A program made the translations under genes and the position numbers. Below the pieces are notes generated by a model. The model saw only the letters and a program-made list of their open reading frames with translations. It had not been told where the DNA came from and did no database searches. Of a stretch of DNA of 64,000 nucleotides, positions 45,139 to 54,890 are shown piece after piece (position 1 is the stretch's first letter; each line of letters starts with the position of its first letter). Location of the stretch: NCBI RefSeq assembly GCF_907164905.1, contig NZ_CAJRAF010000002.1:2728001-2792000 (forward strand), given 5' to 3'. The DNA is from Dyadobacter sp. CECT 9275. Lineage in GTDB: Bacteria; Bacteroidota; Bacteroidia; Cytophagales; Spirosomataceae.

Positions 45139-46284
45139 CTAGAGAAAAACTTTCTCTTTATACAAGTCTGCCAGTACAGACACTGCATAATCAACCTCTT
45201 CTGCTGTATTATACTTACCAAAGGAAAACCGCACATTGGCGCGGTCCGGATCCACCCCTAATTCTGTTAGAACGTGTGAGCCTACGTCTGTCCCGCTGGA
45301 ACATGCACTTCCACCGGAAACTGCAATACCTGAAATATCCATATTGAACAGCAGCATATCGCTGATATCCGAAGGTGGCAGGCTCACACTCAGAACAGTG
45401 TACAAGCTGTTGTCAATCTGATCTGAATTACCGTTAAAGCCAATCCCTTCTATCTCTGCGGTTAACCGGGCAATCATACGGCGCTTCAGATTTTCGATAT
45501 GTTTCCTGTGCTCATCCATATCCCTGTAAGCAATTTCCAGCGCCTTGGCCAGCCCAACAATACCATAGATATTTTCGGTACCTCCGCGCATGTTACGCTC
45601 CTGGGAGCCTCCGTGTAAGTACGGACTTATTCTGGTACCTGGTTTTATATATAAAAACCCTATGCCCTTCGGGCCGTGAAATTTATGCCCGGCACCTACA
45701 ATAAAATTGGTCTTAAGCTGCTGAAGATCATGCCTGTAATGACCCATGGTTTGCACCGTATCACAATGAAACACCGCATCATACTTTTCACAAATATCTC
45801 CCACCGTCTGCAAATCCAGCAAATTGCCAATTTCATTGTTTCCATGCATTAGCGACACAAGAGACCTGGGCCGTGACTGCAGCAACGCTTCCAGATGTGC
45901 CAGATCAACCTCCCCTTTTTCATTTATCCTTACATAGCTTAATTCAATCGTACCCGTTTTGGCGAGATGCTCCAGCGTATGCAGAACGGCATGATGCTCT
46001 ATCCTGGAGGTAATGGCATGTTTCAACCCAAAAGTTTCGATACTGGACCGGATCGCCGTATTGTCAGCTTCGGTACCTCCGGATGTAAAGAAAATCTCAG
46101 CAGGTGCCGCATTTAAAATCCCGGCTACACTTTTCCTCGCTCTTTCAATTGCCGAACGGACCGCACGCCCATAAGAATGAATGGACGACGGGTTCCCAAA
46201 TTGCTCTGTCATAAGCGGCAGCATCGCTTCCAAAACCTCAGGATCAAGCTGTGTGGTTGCCGCATTATCAAAATACGCTTTCAT
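45139..46284 (-). CDS. Cysteine desulfurase (NifS/IscS type)
   Basis: A 381-residue PLP enzyme that removes sulfur from cysteine for Fe-S clusters or thiolation. AYFDNAATTQLDPEVL starts it, the PLP Lys is in VGAGHKFHGPKGIGF, and the catalytic Cys is in SGGSACSSGTD, the short-loop class I form. The expected N-terminal His pair is in SRIEHHAVLH. It is not beside iscU or suf genes. It is transcribed after glmM on the same strand but beyond the glmM terminator. IscS or NifS cannot be distinguished. Confidence 0.94.
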   Translation of the reverse strand: MKAYFDNAATTQLDPEVLEAMLPLMTEQFGNPSSIHSYGRAVRSAIERARKSVAGILNAAPAEIFFTSGGTEADNTAIRSSIETFGLKHAITSRIEHHAVLHTLEHLAKTGTIELSYVRINEKGEVDLAHLEALLQSRPRSLVSLMHGNNEIGNLLDLQTVGDICEKYDAVFHCDTVQTMGHYRHDLQQLKTNFIVGAGHKFHGPKGIGFLYIKPGTRISPYLHGGSQERNMRGGTENIYGIVGLAKALEIAYRDMDEHRKHIENLKRRMIARLTAEIEGIGFNGNSDQIDNSLYTVLSVSLPPSDISDMLLFNMDISGIAVSGGSACSSGTDVGSHVLTELGVDPDRANVRFSFGKYNTAEEVDYAVSVLADLYKEKVFL

Positions 46285-46324
46285 AGATGATGGGTCTATG
46301 TGATATTATTTAAATATACTGTTC

Positions 46325-46357
46325 AAAAAAATCAGGTGCTGCAATGATTGCAGCACC
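46325..46357 (-). terminator. Rho-independent terminator after glmM
   Basis: On the minus strand GGTGCTGCAA (46357-46348) pairs with TTGCAGCACC (46344-46335), loop TCA, then TGA and a run of seven T. It is a textbook terminator 35 bases after the glmM stop. Confidence 0.92.
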
Positions 46358-46391
46358 CGTGTAACAGTTTCGGTTTATTAAAGCAATTTAT

Positions 46392-47795
46392 TTAGTTCTT
46401 TGGTTCCGAAATAATCTCTTTAATATCCGATATGATCTTATTGGCCAGATTATTAGCTGTTGTATACGTTTCAGACTCAGAATAAATCCGGATGATGGGC
46501 TCGGTATTCGATTTCCGGAGATGAACCCATTCTCTGTTAAATTCTATCCTGACACCGTCAATGGTATTAATAGGCTGCTTTGAATATCTTGCCTGTATGC
46601 GGGCCAGTATATGATCCACATTAATATCAGGTGTGAGTTCTATCTTGTTTTTGGATATATAATAACTCGGGTAAGTTCGCCGGAGTACCGATGCCGACTT
46701 CCCAAATTTAGCCAGGCTGGTCAGAAATAATGCAATGCCCACCAATGCATCCCGCCCGTAATGGCTTTCAGGATAAATTACGCCCCCATTGCCTTCTCCG
46801 CCGATTATTGCCTGGCAGGATTTCATCATGGTCACTACATTCACCTCTCCTACGGCCGAGGCAAAATACTCCCCGCCGGCTTTTACTGTTACGTCGCGTA
46901 AAGCTGCGGTGGACGACAGGTTTGAAACCGTATTGCCCGGCGTATTTTTCAGCACATAGTCGGCAACTGCAACCAAGGTATATTCTTCTCCAAAAGGTGT
47001 TCCATCCTCGCACATCAACGCCAGGCGGTCTACATCGGGATCCACTACAATTCCAAGATTAAATGACCCCTGTTCCAGTTCCTTGCTTATTTCTCTGAGG
47101 TGCTCAGGAAGCGGCTCAGGGTTATGCGCAAAATTTCCGGTTGGCTCACAGTTAATCAGCTTTATATTTTTGGGTTCCACACCCAGCGCCTCCAGCAGCA
47201 TAGGCACCGCAATCCCGCCGGTTGAATTCACTGCATCAACGACAATTCTGAAATTGGCATTTTTTATCGCTGCCGTGTCAACCAGCGCCAGCCCCAGGAC
47301 ATGTTCGATATGTTTCTGCAGATAGGTATCGTCGCTCTGGTAACTACCCAGTTTTTTTACATCGACAAAAACGAAATCCTCCGCATCCGCAATTCTTAAT
47401 ATTTCGGCACCATCCTCCTCCGAGATAAACTCCCCCAGATGATTTAACAGCTTTAATGCATTCCATTGTATCGGATTGTGGCTTGCCGTCAGAATAATAC
47501 CCCCAGCAGCTTTTTCAACAGCCACGGCTATCTCTACAGTGGGGGTGGTAGACAGCCCCAGGTCCACCACGTTGAGCCCAACTCCCTGCAAGGTTCCGGC
47601 CACCAGCCTGCTCACCATTTGTCCGGAGAGCCTGGCATCTCTGCCAATAATTACTTTTGAATTTTCTGGATTAGTGTGTCTCAGCCAGGTACCATAAGCA
47701 GCTGAAAATTTGACAACATCAATCGGAGTCAGTGCCTCGCCGGGTTTTCCGCCCACAATTCCCCTGATTCCTGAAATGGATTTGATTAACGTCAC
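46392..47795 (-). CDS. glmM: Phosphoglucosamine mutase-type phosphohexomutase
   Basis: A 467-residue alpha-D-phosphohexomutase. The start SISGIRGIVGG, the phosphoserine loop ILTASHNPIQWN, the metal loop VVDPDVDRLAL and the sugar loop GGEGNGGVIYP are all present, with the C-terminal phosphate-binding region KSNTEPIIRIYSE. It isomerises glucosamine-6-P to glucosamine-1-P for peptidoglycan precursors; phosphomannomutase/phosphoglucomutase activity is the alternative. It has its own terminator and is probably monocistronic. Confidence 0.9.
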   Translation of the reverse strand: MTLIKSISGIRGIVGGKPGEALTPIDVVKFSAAYGTWLRHTNPENSKVIIGRDARLSGQMVSRLVAGTLQGVGLNVVDLGLSTTPTVEIAVAVEKAAGGIILTASHNPIQWNALKLLNHLGEFISEEDGAEILRIADAEDFVFVDVKKLGSYQSDDTYLQKHIEHVLGLALVDTAAIKNANFRIVVDAVNSTGGIAVPMLLEALGVEPKNIKLINCEPTGNFAHNPEPLPEHLREISKELEQGSFNLGIVVDPDVDRLALMCEDGTPFGEEYTLVAVADYVLKNTPGNTVSNLSSTAALRDVTVKAGGEYFASAVGEVNVVTMMKSCQAIIGGEGNGGVIYPESHYGRDALVGIALFLTSLAKFGKSASVLRRTYPSYYISKNKIELTPDINVDHILARIQARYSKQPINTIDGVRIEFNREWVHLRKSNTEPIIRIYSESETYTTANNLANKIISDIKEIISEPKN

Positions 47796-47904
47796 GGTGA
47801 TAAAATTACTCTTTTAACTTATTACACAAAAGTACTAAAATTCCCCCGGTATGGGTGGTTTTTTCCAGAAACAAACATAAGTTTCGATTAAAAGGCATCC
47901 GTTG

Positions 47905-48750
47905 TTATGCGGTCATTTCAATTGTCACATTTGTAAAAAGCGATGAATTCGCATATCCTTTAAAAGACCCCATCACAGGTGCCAGCTGATCAAAATCTGC
48001 AGAGGTTCCCAGGCTTATGTGGTTATTACCAATTACTTTACCCTCGGTTGGGTCAAATCCCCGCCAGCCCGCTCCCGGGAGGTACACCTCCACCCAGGCA
48101 TGCAGTTCGTGGGCTTGCTGAGGGTTACCGTACAGATAACCGCTTACGAAACGGGCCGCAATCCCAAGACTCCGGCAACAGGCCATGTACAGTCTGGCAA
48201 AATCGCGGCAGGTACCGGTGCTGTTCCTCAAGGTATCATCCGGATGCATGGCGCTTCCGTATGCTCTGTGGCTGTATGAGAAGTTTTCAAAGATATATTT
48301 ACATAATTCTACCAAAAAAGGTACCGTACCCCAGTTCACCTCATTGGCAATTTTCCTTGCAAATTGTTCCACATTTCCGGTAACATCTCCTCTGTTCAGA
48401 TATGGCAGAAGGTACTTATGTATCCTGTTGTCGTATAAAAAAGGAAAGTTTTTTGAGCCGAACGGAAATAGTACAAAATCAAAAACGTTGATCGTTTCCG
48501 ATAAAAGGGTCATAGATGCCGTCACCGTCAGATAGCTTACCGGCCCATTATAGAAATAAACCACCTGCTGAACATTTCCTTCCGCATCCACATTTTTGAC
48601 AATCTTCGACGGAAAAGGGTCTATCAAAAGCTGATAGTCAATCACTCGCTGATGCGGGTAAGACCGGGGATATAAATAAAGTGTGTGAGGCTGAAGAGCC
48701 ACCGGACTATTATACGAATATTGAAGGGAATGCCGAACACTCAGGTTCAT
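47905..48750 (-). CDS. Transglutaminase-like protein of the Anbu cluster
   Basis: A 281-residue protein with the bacterial transglutaminase-like N-terminal domain (SLQYSYNSPVALQPHTLYLYPR) and a papain-like core. The catalytic Cys is in TGTCRDFARLY and the His in LHAWVEVYLPGAGW, with Asp in GFDPTEG. No signal peptide, so cytoplasmic. Its first four bases overlap the Anbu peptidase gene (ATGA). In other bacteria it accompanies Anbu, alpha-E and ATP-grasp proteins, and the set may attach or remove peptide modifications. The substrate is unknown. Confidence 0.9.
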   Translation of the reverse strand: MNLSVRHSLQYSYNSPVALQPHTLYLYPRSYPHQRVIDYQLLIDPFPSKIVKNVDAEGNVQQVVYFYNGPVSYLTVTASMTLLSETINVFDFVLFPFGSKNFPFLYDNRIHKYLLPYLNRGDVTGNVEQFARKIANEVNWGTVPFLVELCKYIFENFSYSHRAYGSAMHPDDTLRNSTGTCRDFARLYMACCRSLGIAARFVSGYLYGNPQQAHELHAWVEVYLPGAGWRGFDPTEGKVIGNNHISLGTSADFDQLAPVMGSFKGYANSSLFTNVTIEMTA

Positions 48751-49484
48751 GAGGTTTCCTCAATTTTAGTAAAAACAGATTCCATCCACTCTACCGGTAA
48801 CTTCTGTACCGAATTATTTAACAGAGCACTCCATTGTTTGGCCACAAAATCCAGGTCGTCTTTCTCAAAACGGTGTTCCATCACCTGAAAAGAATCCTTT
48901 TCGTAGAGGATAACATCAATGGGATAATCCACGTCATTGGAACTTACCCGGGTTGAATCAAAAGATAAAAATCCTATTTTGAGGGCATCCTGCATGCTGG
49001 AGTCAAACCGCAGGCTCCGGTACAGCAAAGGCTTTCCATAACCCGAGTTTCCGATAATCACAAAAGGCGAGCCTTCGTCACCAACCTCTACCCAATTGCC
49101 TTCGGGATAGAGGAGAAACAACTTGTGCTCCTCATCATTTTCCAGCTGCCCTCCCACAATGGCAAAAAGGTTAAAGGCCAGGCCTGCCTCGGTTAATGAT
49201 TTTTTATCCTCTTCGGCTACTCTCCTCACCTGCGCTCCAAAAGCATTTACGGCTTTGTATAACTTGTTAAAAGTGGAGTCCTGCTCATCCAGAACTTCCC
49301 GGAAATAGGTGATCGCCTTGTCACGAACAGACCGTAAACCGGAGGTCATGATAAATATCGAATGATTTTCAAGTTGATGAACAGATACTTTTTTATTCGA
49401 CGAAACTTCCGTTCCGGATGTCAAACGGGTATCTGCAATGGCTACGAGCCCTTTTGCTACTTTAATCCCTAGGCAATATGTCAT
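48747..49484 (-). CDS. Anbu (ancestral beta subunit) proteasome-like peptidase
   Basis: A 245-residue Ntn-hydrolase of the proteasome beta fold. Removal of Met1 would expose Thr as the nucleophile (MTYCLGIK), and IADTRLTSG supplies the conserved Asp of the active site. The remaining beta-subunit features (FIMTSGLRS, NLFAIVGGQ, VIIGNSGYG) fit Anbu. It overlaps the transglutaminase gene by ATGA and follows the alpha-E gene by 51 bases. Anbu assembles as an open spiral or helical oligomer in characterised cases. The physiological targets are unknown. Confidence 0.9.
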   Translation of the reverse strand: MTYCLGIKVAKGLVAIADTRLTSGTEVSSNKKVSVHQLENHSIFIMTSGLRSVRDKAITYFREVLDEQDSTFNKLYKAVNAFGAQVRRVAEEDKKSLTEAGLAFNLFAIVGGQLENDEEHKLFLLYPEGNWVEVGDEGSPFVIIGNSGYGKPLLYRSLRFDSSMQDALKIGFLSFDSTRVSSNDVDYPIDVILYEKDSFQVMEHRFEKDDLDFVAKQWSALLNNSVQKLPVEWMESVFTKIEETS

Positions 49485-49535
49485 GTACGTGCGGCTGTAA
49501 TGATTGTTTACTGGGTACTAAAGTATGAAAGTTTA

Positions 49536-50561
49536 TCAGTTCATCCACTGACTTTTACCCGAGCCGGACGTCTGGCTCATCGACTGTCCTGAAAGTGATT
49601 CCGTTTCCAGCCCGAAATACCGGTCAAAAATGGCAGTATCTATTTCATTATTCCGGATCTGGAATTTATCAAGATACTCATGAAGTCCCATTTTAAATAC
49701 GTCTTCCACATCCGTAAATTCCAGCTCGCTACGTATTTTACTCAGTGCTCTTTCGGCAGGATTGGTATGCCCTCTTTCGGGAATAGATCCCGCAATGGCA
49801 TAAAGTGAAAGCTCAGCCTGGCGTACGCAATAGGCGATGGAGCGCGGAAACAATTTATCGAGAATAAGAAATGCGACAATATTCATGGGCGTCAGCGCAC
49901 GATGTGTCTGCCGGTACATGTTATATGCACTTACCGACTTCAGCACCGCGGTCCAGAGCATCAGATCAAGCGTAGAACCGGATGTACCGCTATCCTGCTG
50001 CAAGGTAAAATATTTAACATCCAGGAAACGGGAGCATTTGTCAGCCCGCTCAATATGCCGCCCCAGACGCCCGAAATGCCATGCTTCGTTGCGGGTGATG
50101 GAAGCATCCACTACGCCATGAAATAACTGGCAATTTTTACGGATATCCGTAAAATAGGTTTGCATGTGGTCCATATTCCTGAAATCATCCGGCGAAGTAC
50201 CTTTGATGGCCAGGTAAAATGTATTGATACTTTCCCACATTTCCTTGGAGATGGTTTCCCTTATCGTGCGGGCATTTTCACGCGCTTCGTAGAGGCAGCT
50301 GATAATCGAATTAGGATTTCGTTTATCAAAAGTCATGAAATGAATCACATCCTCCTTAGTCGGTTTCTCGTAGTATTTATAAAACAAAAAATGGTCGGCA
50401 GTGGCGATCAGCAACGGCTCCCATTGTTCATCGATATCAGGCGGCAAATCCAGGGCCAGATTAAAATTAACTCCCACGAAACGTGCGTAATTTTCGACAC
50501 GTTCCATATAACGGTTCATCCAGTAAATTGAATTAGCAACTCGACTTAGCATAAGCGGCAA
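49536..50561 (-). CDS. Alpha-E domain protein (DUF403)
   Basis: A 341-residue all-helical protein of the alpha-E/DUF403 family: MLSRVANSIYWMNRYMERVENYAR at the start (in two parts), AWHFGRLGRHIERADKCSRFLD in the middle. Its function is undefined, but it regularly occurs with a circularly permuted ATP-grasp ligase, a transglutaminase and Anbu. Here it is first in the three-gene operon and the ATP-grasp gene is absent locally. The upstream 300 bases are AT-rich and shared with the divergent HerA-like gene. Confidence 0.88.
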   Translation of the reverse strand: MPLMLSRVANSIYWMNRYMERVENYARFVGVNFNLALDLPPDIDEQWEPLLIATADHFLFYKYYEKPTKEDVIHFMTFDKRNPNSIISCLYEARENARTIRETISKEMWESINTFYLAIKGTSPDDFRNMDHMQTYFTDIRKNCQLFHGVVDASITRNEAWHFGRLGRHIERADKCSRFLDVKYFTLQQDSGTSGSTLDLMLWTAVLKSVSAYNMYRQTHRALTPMNIVAFLILDKLFPRSIAYCVRQAELSLYAIAGSIPERGHTNPAERALSKIRSELEFTDVEDVFKMGLHEYLDKFQIRNNEIDTAIFDRYFGLETESLSGQSMSQTSGSGKSQWMN

Positions 50562-50864
50562 ATATTGTAATTAAGATAATGAATCAGAATATTAATACAG
50601 TGAACCTCTCAAAATACCTAATAAAATTTCGCAAATACAAGGATATACGAAAAATAATAAAACTTCTCAAAAGAATATCATTTCTTCAATAAGTCTTATC
50701 ATACCGCTCTTTTTGTGCAACTGAATAACAGAAAAACTGTGCCCGTATATTTCCCGGACAATGTTAAAACTTTCGTAATAATTTAATTCTTTTTTGTAAA
50801 ATTAAATATGATATTTCACGCCGTATCAGGGCAAATTTTATTCACATTATAAACACCTACAGAA
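50562..50864. other. AT-rich divergent promoter region
   Basis: About 300 AT-rich bases between the alpha-E gene (minus) and the HerA-like ATPase gene (plus). No open frame has coding character. The string TACAATATTTG on the minus strand near 50572-50582 and TAAAACTTTCG near 50765 are loose promoter-like matches only. No hairpin or repeat stands out. Confidence 0.4.
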
Positions 50865-52421
50865 GTGTCCAGCAAAGATCAGTTTATAGCTTCCATCCAG
50901 AAGTCATACCAGACCAATCAGCCGACGATACATCTTGGATCGGCAATATTGAACGGAGAAATTATTTCCGAGGCAAGGGTAAATCTTCCTTTACGCATGA
51001 TGAACCGCCACGGACTGGTGGCAGGGGCCACCGGTTCGGGAAAAACACGTACTCTACAGGTACTGGCCGAACAGCTTTCAGCCGCAGGAGTACCTGTTTT
51101 CATGTCGGATATTAAAGGAGACCTATCCGGAATTGCCCAGCCTGGAAAAAGCAATGCTGCCATTGAAGAACGGGCAGCAGCATTGGGAATAACCTTTGAG
51201 CCGCGAGGCTTTCCGGTGGAGCTTTATTCGCTGAGCGGAAAAAAGGGCTCACAAATGCGGGCCACCATTCTGGAATTCGGCCCGGTACTGCTGTCCAAAA
51301 TTTTTGAACTGAACGATACCCAATCCGGGGTTCTTGCCATTCTTTTTAAATATGCGGATGATAAGGACCTGCCCATGGTTGACCTCAACGACCTGAAAAA
51401 AGTACTGAGCTACCTCTCAGAGGGGCCGGGTGCAGCAGAGATCAAATCGGATTACGGAAGTATTTCTTCCTCCACGGCAGGAACCATTTTACGGAAGATA
51501 GTGGCTTTGGAGCAGCAGGGCGTCAGCAGCATTTTTGGCGAAAGGTCTTTTGACATCACCGACCTCATCAATAAAGTTGACGGACAAGGGGTGATCAGCC
51601 TTTTAAACATATCGGATGTCCAGGACAAGCCTGCGCTCTTTTCCACTTTTATGCTGAGCCTCCTGGCTGAACTGTACCAAAAATTACCGGAGGCGGGCGA
51701 TCTGGACAAGCCGAAACTGGTTTTCTTTCTGGACGAAGCGCATTTATTGTTTAAAGATGCCCCAAGAGCTTTCCAGGATCAGATTGAGCAGGTTGTGCGG
51801 CTGATACGCTCCAAAGGAGTAGGTATTTTCTTTTGCACGCAAATGGCACAGGATATCCCCGTATCTGTGTTATCTCAGCTTGGAAACCGGGTTCAGCACG
51901 TTTTACGCGCCTTCACGCCTCAGGATGCTGACGCCCTTAAGCAAACCGTCAAGACCTATCCAAGATCCGATTATTACGCCATCGACCAGATCCTCACCAC
52001 ACTCGGTATCGGCCAGGCGCTCATTACTGTACTCAACGAAAAAGGTATACCTACGGAGGTGGCTGCCACGCATCTGGTCCCTCCTATGTCCGTGATGGGC
52101 CCTATGGTGCAGGCCGACTACGACAACCATGTTCGCCAGTCGGATTTGTATCAAAAATACAAAGACCCTGTCGACCCGGAAAGTGCTTACGAAATGCTCA
52201 CCCGCAGAATGGAGGAGCACGCAAAAGTAGAAGCACAGGCGAAGGAAGAAGTGCAGCAAACCCGGCAGCAGAAAGAAGAAAAAGGGATGATATCGGAGGT
52301 ACTGGCTTCTCCGCTGGCCAAACAAATCGGGCGCGAAGTGGTACGTGGTGTATTTGGAATGCTGTTTGGAAAAACGACAACAAGTTCCCGAAAAAAAAGC
52401 GGCGGGTTATTCGGCTTTTAA
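50865..52421 (+). CDS. HerA-like ATPase (DUF853 family)
   Basis: A 518-residue P-loop ATPase. Walker A is AGATGSGKTRT (about residues 53-63), and Walker B is KLVFFLDEAHLLF, with RSKGVGIFFCTQMAQDIP as the sensor region. This matches the DUF853/HerA-C helicase-like family, whose members act on double-stranded DNA or as motors of unknown target. The start codon is GTG; no ATG lies nearby in frame upstream. The C-terminus has a long charged coiled coil and a Gly-rich end. No partner nuclease (NurA) is adjacent. It is monocistronic. Confidence 0.88.
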   Translation: MSSKDQFIASIQKSYQTNQPTIHLGSAILNGEIISEARVNLPLRMMNRHGLVAGATGSGKTRTLQVLAEQLSAAGVPVFMSDIKGDLSGIAQPGKSNAAIEERAAALGITFEPRGFPVELYSLSGKKGSQMRATILEFGPVLLSKIFELNDTQSGVLAILFKYADDKDLPMVDLNDLKKVLSYLSEGPGAAEIKSDYGSISSSTAGTILRKIVALEQQGVSSIFGERSFDITDLINKVDGQGVISLLNISDVQDKPALFSTFMLSLLAELYQKLPEAGDLDKPKLVFFLDEAHLLFKDAPRAFQDQIEQVVRLIRSKGVGIFFCTQMAQDIPVSVLSQLGNRVQHVLRAFTPQDADALKQTVKTYPRSDYYAIDQILTTLGIGQALITVLNEKGIPTEVAATHLVPPMSVMGPMVQADYDNHVRQSDLYQKYKDPVDPESAYEMLTRRMEEHAKVEAQAKEEVQQTRQQKEEKGMISEVLASPLAKQIGREVVRGVFGMLFGKTTTSSRKKSGGLFGF

Positions 52422-52542
52422 CACATCCATTTTTGTGCGGCTGGCAGAAGGAGGTATTCCCGGAACCAGCCGCTTTTTCTCTGACGAGGCATGTTTGGTC
52501 ACAAACCGGTTCCTTTGCAATCTCCCGGCTCCTGCTGTTTTT

Positions 52543-54375
52543 TTACAGGCCCTGCATCAGGGTTAGTTTTTTGTAAAAGCCCTCTTCCTGGTCCAGCAGC
52601 TCATTGTGATTTCCTCTTTCTACTATTTTACCCTGATTAACCACCAGAATTTCATCCGCGTGCTGAATGGTACTCAGCCTGTGGGCAATCACCAGCACGG
52701 TACGGTGCTCCATCAGGTGTGTGAGTGCTTCCTGCACCAGCTTTTCGGATTCAGTATCCAGCGCCGAGGTAGCTTCGTCCAGAATCAGGATGGCAGGATT
52801 TCGTAAAATAGCTCTGGCAATACTGATCCGCTGACGCTGTCCGCCGGACAACTTACTGCCCCGGTCTCCTATTACGGTCTGATATCCATCCGGCTGATCC
52901 TGAATAAAATTATGCGCGTTGGCAATTTTTGCCGCGGCAATCACTTCATCACTGGTAGCTTTTGATCCGAAAAGAATGTTGTTAAAAATGGTATCATTAA
53001 AGAGAATAGATTCCTGCGTTACTATTCCCATCTGATCCCGCAAGGAGGAGGTGGTGATATCCCGTAAATCATGTCCGTCGATCAGTATTTGTCCGCCGGA
53101 AGGATCATAAAACCTGGGAACCAGATCTGCAATAGTGGATTTCCCACCACCGGAAGATCCCACCAACGCCACCGTTTTACCTTTTTCAATGGTAAAACTG
53201 ATATTATTCAGTACAGGAGAGCCAGGTTCATATTCAAACACCACATTCCTGAACTCGATCTGATGCTGAAACGCTGGGAGGGTGGCAGCATTTTTTCTCT
53301 CGGCAATTACATTTTTAGTGTCCACAAGTTCCAATACCCTTTCGCCGGAAGCTACACCGCGCTGTGTGTTGCTGAAAGCGTTGGAAATTTCCTTAGCCGG
53401 CCGCATAACCTGCGAGAAAATCGCGATGTAGGTAATAAATTCGGAAGCTGCGAGTTCGGAATGGTTCGTAAGTACCAGCGAACCGCCATACAGCAAAATG
53501 ATAGCAACAACCGTGACTCCCATAAATTCAGAAAATGGCGCTGACATTTCCCTTTTATACGCCATGGAGCGGATCGCGGTTTTGTAAGCCGTATTTTCCA
53601 CCCGGAATTTCTCCTTGATAAACCCCTCTGCATTGAAACCCTTCACCACACGCATACCACCAAACGCTTCGTCCATCAGGCTGATCAAACCACTCAGCCT
53701 GCTTTGTCCTTCGCGGGCATCTTTTCTCATTCTTTTAACAATAAAAGCAATGAAAGTACCGGTAATAGGGATAATCAGAAAAGCGAACAAAGTCAGCCGG
53801 GCAGAGATACTGAAAAGCGTTACCAGATAGATGATCAATGTAAAAACTTCCTTGAAGGCGGCTGAAAAAGTATTGGCAATGGAATTCTCCACTTCCTGAA
53901 CATCGGTTACAACGCGGGAAATCAAATTGCCTTTTCTTTCATTGGAAAAGAAGCCCAGGTGCAGGTCAATCGCATTGTCAAAAACGGCCTGGCGTAATCT
54001 GGAAACCATATTCACCTTGAAATTCTCAAGAAACCGTGACGACAGATACCTGAATATATTCGAAAGAAAAACGGCAACGACTATCAGAATACAAACGAAT
54101 TGCAGTGCACCTACGCGCCCGTTTTCAAGGAGATAGGTTTGAAAATAAAAATCGAATAATTGCTTAGGATAGTCAGCAGACACCGAGAACGGCGGTCGCT
54201 GAATGACTACAGTCCGGACCGAGTCAACCTGCTTAAAAAGTACATCCAGGAGCGGTATCAGTAACGTAAAATATACGATTCCGAGAAGGGATGCCAAAAA
54301 CGAAGTAATAAAAAAGGGGGCTATAAAGTTTCGCAGCGGCCGGGCATACGAGAGGAGGCGCCAATATGTTTTCAT
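52543..54375 (-). CDS. ABC exporter with fused ATPase (MsbA/LmrA type)
   Basis: A 610-residue half-transporter. Six membrane segments occupy residues about 15-330, and the ATPase domain follows: Walker A VGSSGGGKSTI, signature LSGGQRQRIS, Walker B AILILDEATSALD and the H-loop VIAHRLST. It would work as a homodimer exporting lipids, such as lipid A core (MsbA), or drugs or peptides. It stands alone on the minus strand with no obvious co-transcribed partner. Substrate assignment would need functional data. Confidence 0.92.
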   Translation of the reverse strand: MKTYWRLLSYARPLRNFIAPFFITSFLASLLGIVYFTLLIPLLDVLFKQVDSVRTVVIQRPPFSVSADYPKQLFDFYFQTYLLENGRVGALQFVCILIVVAVFLSNIFRYLSSRFLENFKVNMVSRLRQAVFDNAIDLHLGFFSNERKGNLISRVVTDVQEVENSIANTFSAAFKEVFTLIIYLVTLFSISARLTLFAFLIIPITGTFIAFIVKRMRKDAREGQSRLSGLISLMDEAFGGMRVVKGFNAEGFIKEKFRVENTAYKTAIRSMAYKREMSAPFSEFMGVTVVAIILLYGGSLVLTNHSELAASEFITYIAIFSQVMRPAKEISNAFSNTQRGVASGERVLELVDTKNVIAERKNAATLPAFQHQIEFRNVVFEYEPGSPVLNNISFTIEKGKTVALVGSSGGGKSTIADLVPRFYDPSGGQILIDGHDLRDITTSSLRDQMGIVTQESILFNDTIFNNILFGSKATSDEVIAAAKIANAHNFIQDQPDGYQTVIGDRGSKLSGGQRQRISIARAILRNPAILILDEATSALDTESEKLVQEALTHLMEHRTVLVIAHRLSTIQHADEILVVNQGKIVERGNHNELLDQEEGFYKKLTLMQGL

Positions 54376-54457
54376 TGCGCAAAGGTATGGAAAATCAGCA
54401 TGCCTGAGCTAATCGGGACGAGCCTGCGAGATTCCTTAACAAAATTCTAATCTAAAA

Positions 54458-54883
54458 TTAATCTGTTAGCTTTACTGTAATGCTGTTCCCGGCTGCGGCA
54501 ACGTCAAAGGCACAATCCTCAAACTTCGGAGGCGAAAATCTTGGGCGGAAATTGTTACTGAATCCGTAAGGTTCTTTGGGGATACCGATAAAGTTTTTGT
54601 CGAGTTCGTTATTTCCGTTCAGGTCATGGTACACGGCCAGGGCATATTTCCCAGGTTCCAGCTCAATTTTCACCTGCATTTGATCATGCAATGCCACCGG
54701 AAGAATCCTATAAATACCAGGACGCCCTTCAAATTTTTCGTTAGGCCTGAAAATCGCAATCCATAATTTACCCTTCACATGTCTGATATTGGTAATGGTG
54801 ACACTAAGTGTAACCGGAGTCGATACCCTTGTTACCGAGAACAAGGGTATCAAAAAAAGAGATAAAATAAGGCCTTTCCTCAT
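54458..54883 (-). CDS. DUF2141-family secreted protein
   Basis: A 141-residue protein with a signal peptide (MRKGLILSLFLIPLFSV). The DUF2141 features are VKGKLWIAIFRP near the start, EPGKYALAVYHDLNGNNELD, then GIPKEPYGFSNN. The family is common in Bacteroidota and Proteobacteria and has no established function; the DxNGNxxLD loop could bind calcium. It follows the hotdog thioesterase gene by only seven bases on the same strand, so the two are probably co-transcribed. Confidence 0.87.
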   Translation of the reverse strand: MRKGLILSLFLIPLFSVTRVSTPVTLSVTITNIRHVKGKLWIAIFRPNEKFEGRPGIYRILPVALHDQMQVKIELEPGKYALAVYHDLNGNNELDKNFIGIPKEPYGFSNNFRPRFSPPKFEDCAFDVAAAGNSITVKLTD

Positions 54884-54890
54884 ATCATGC

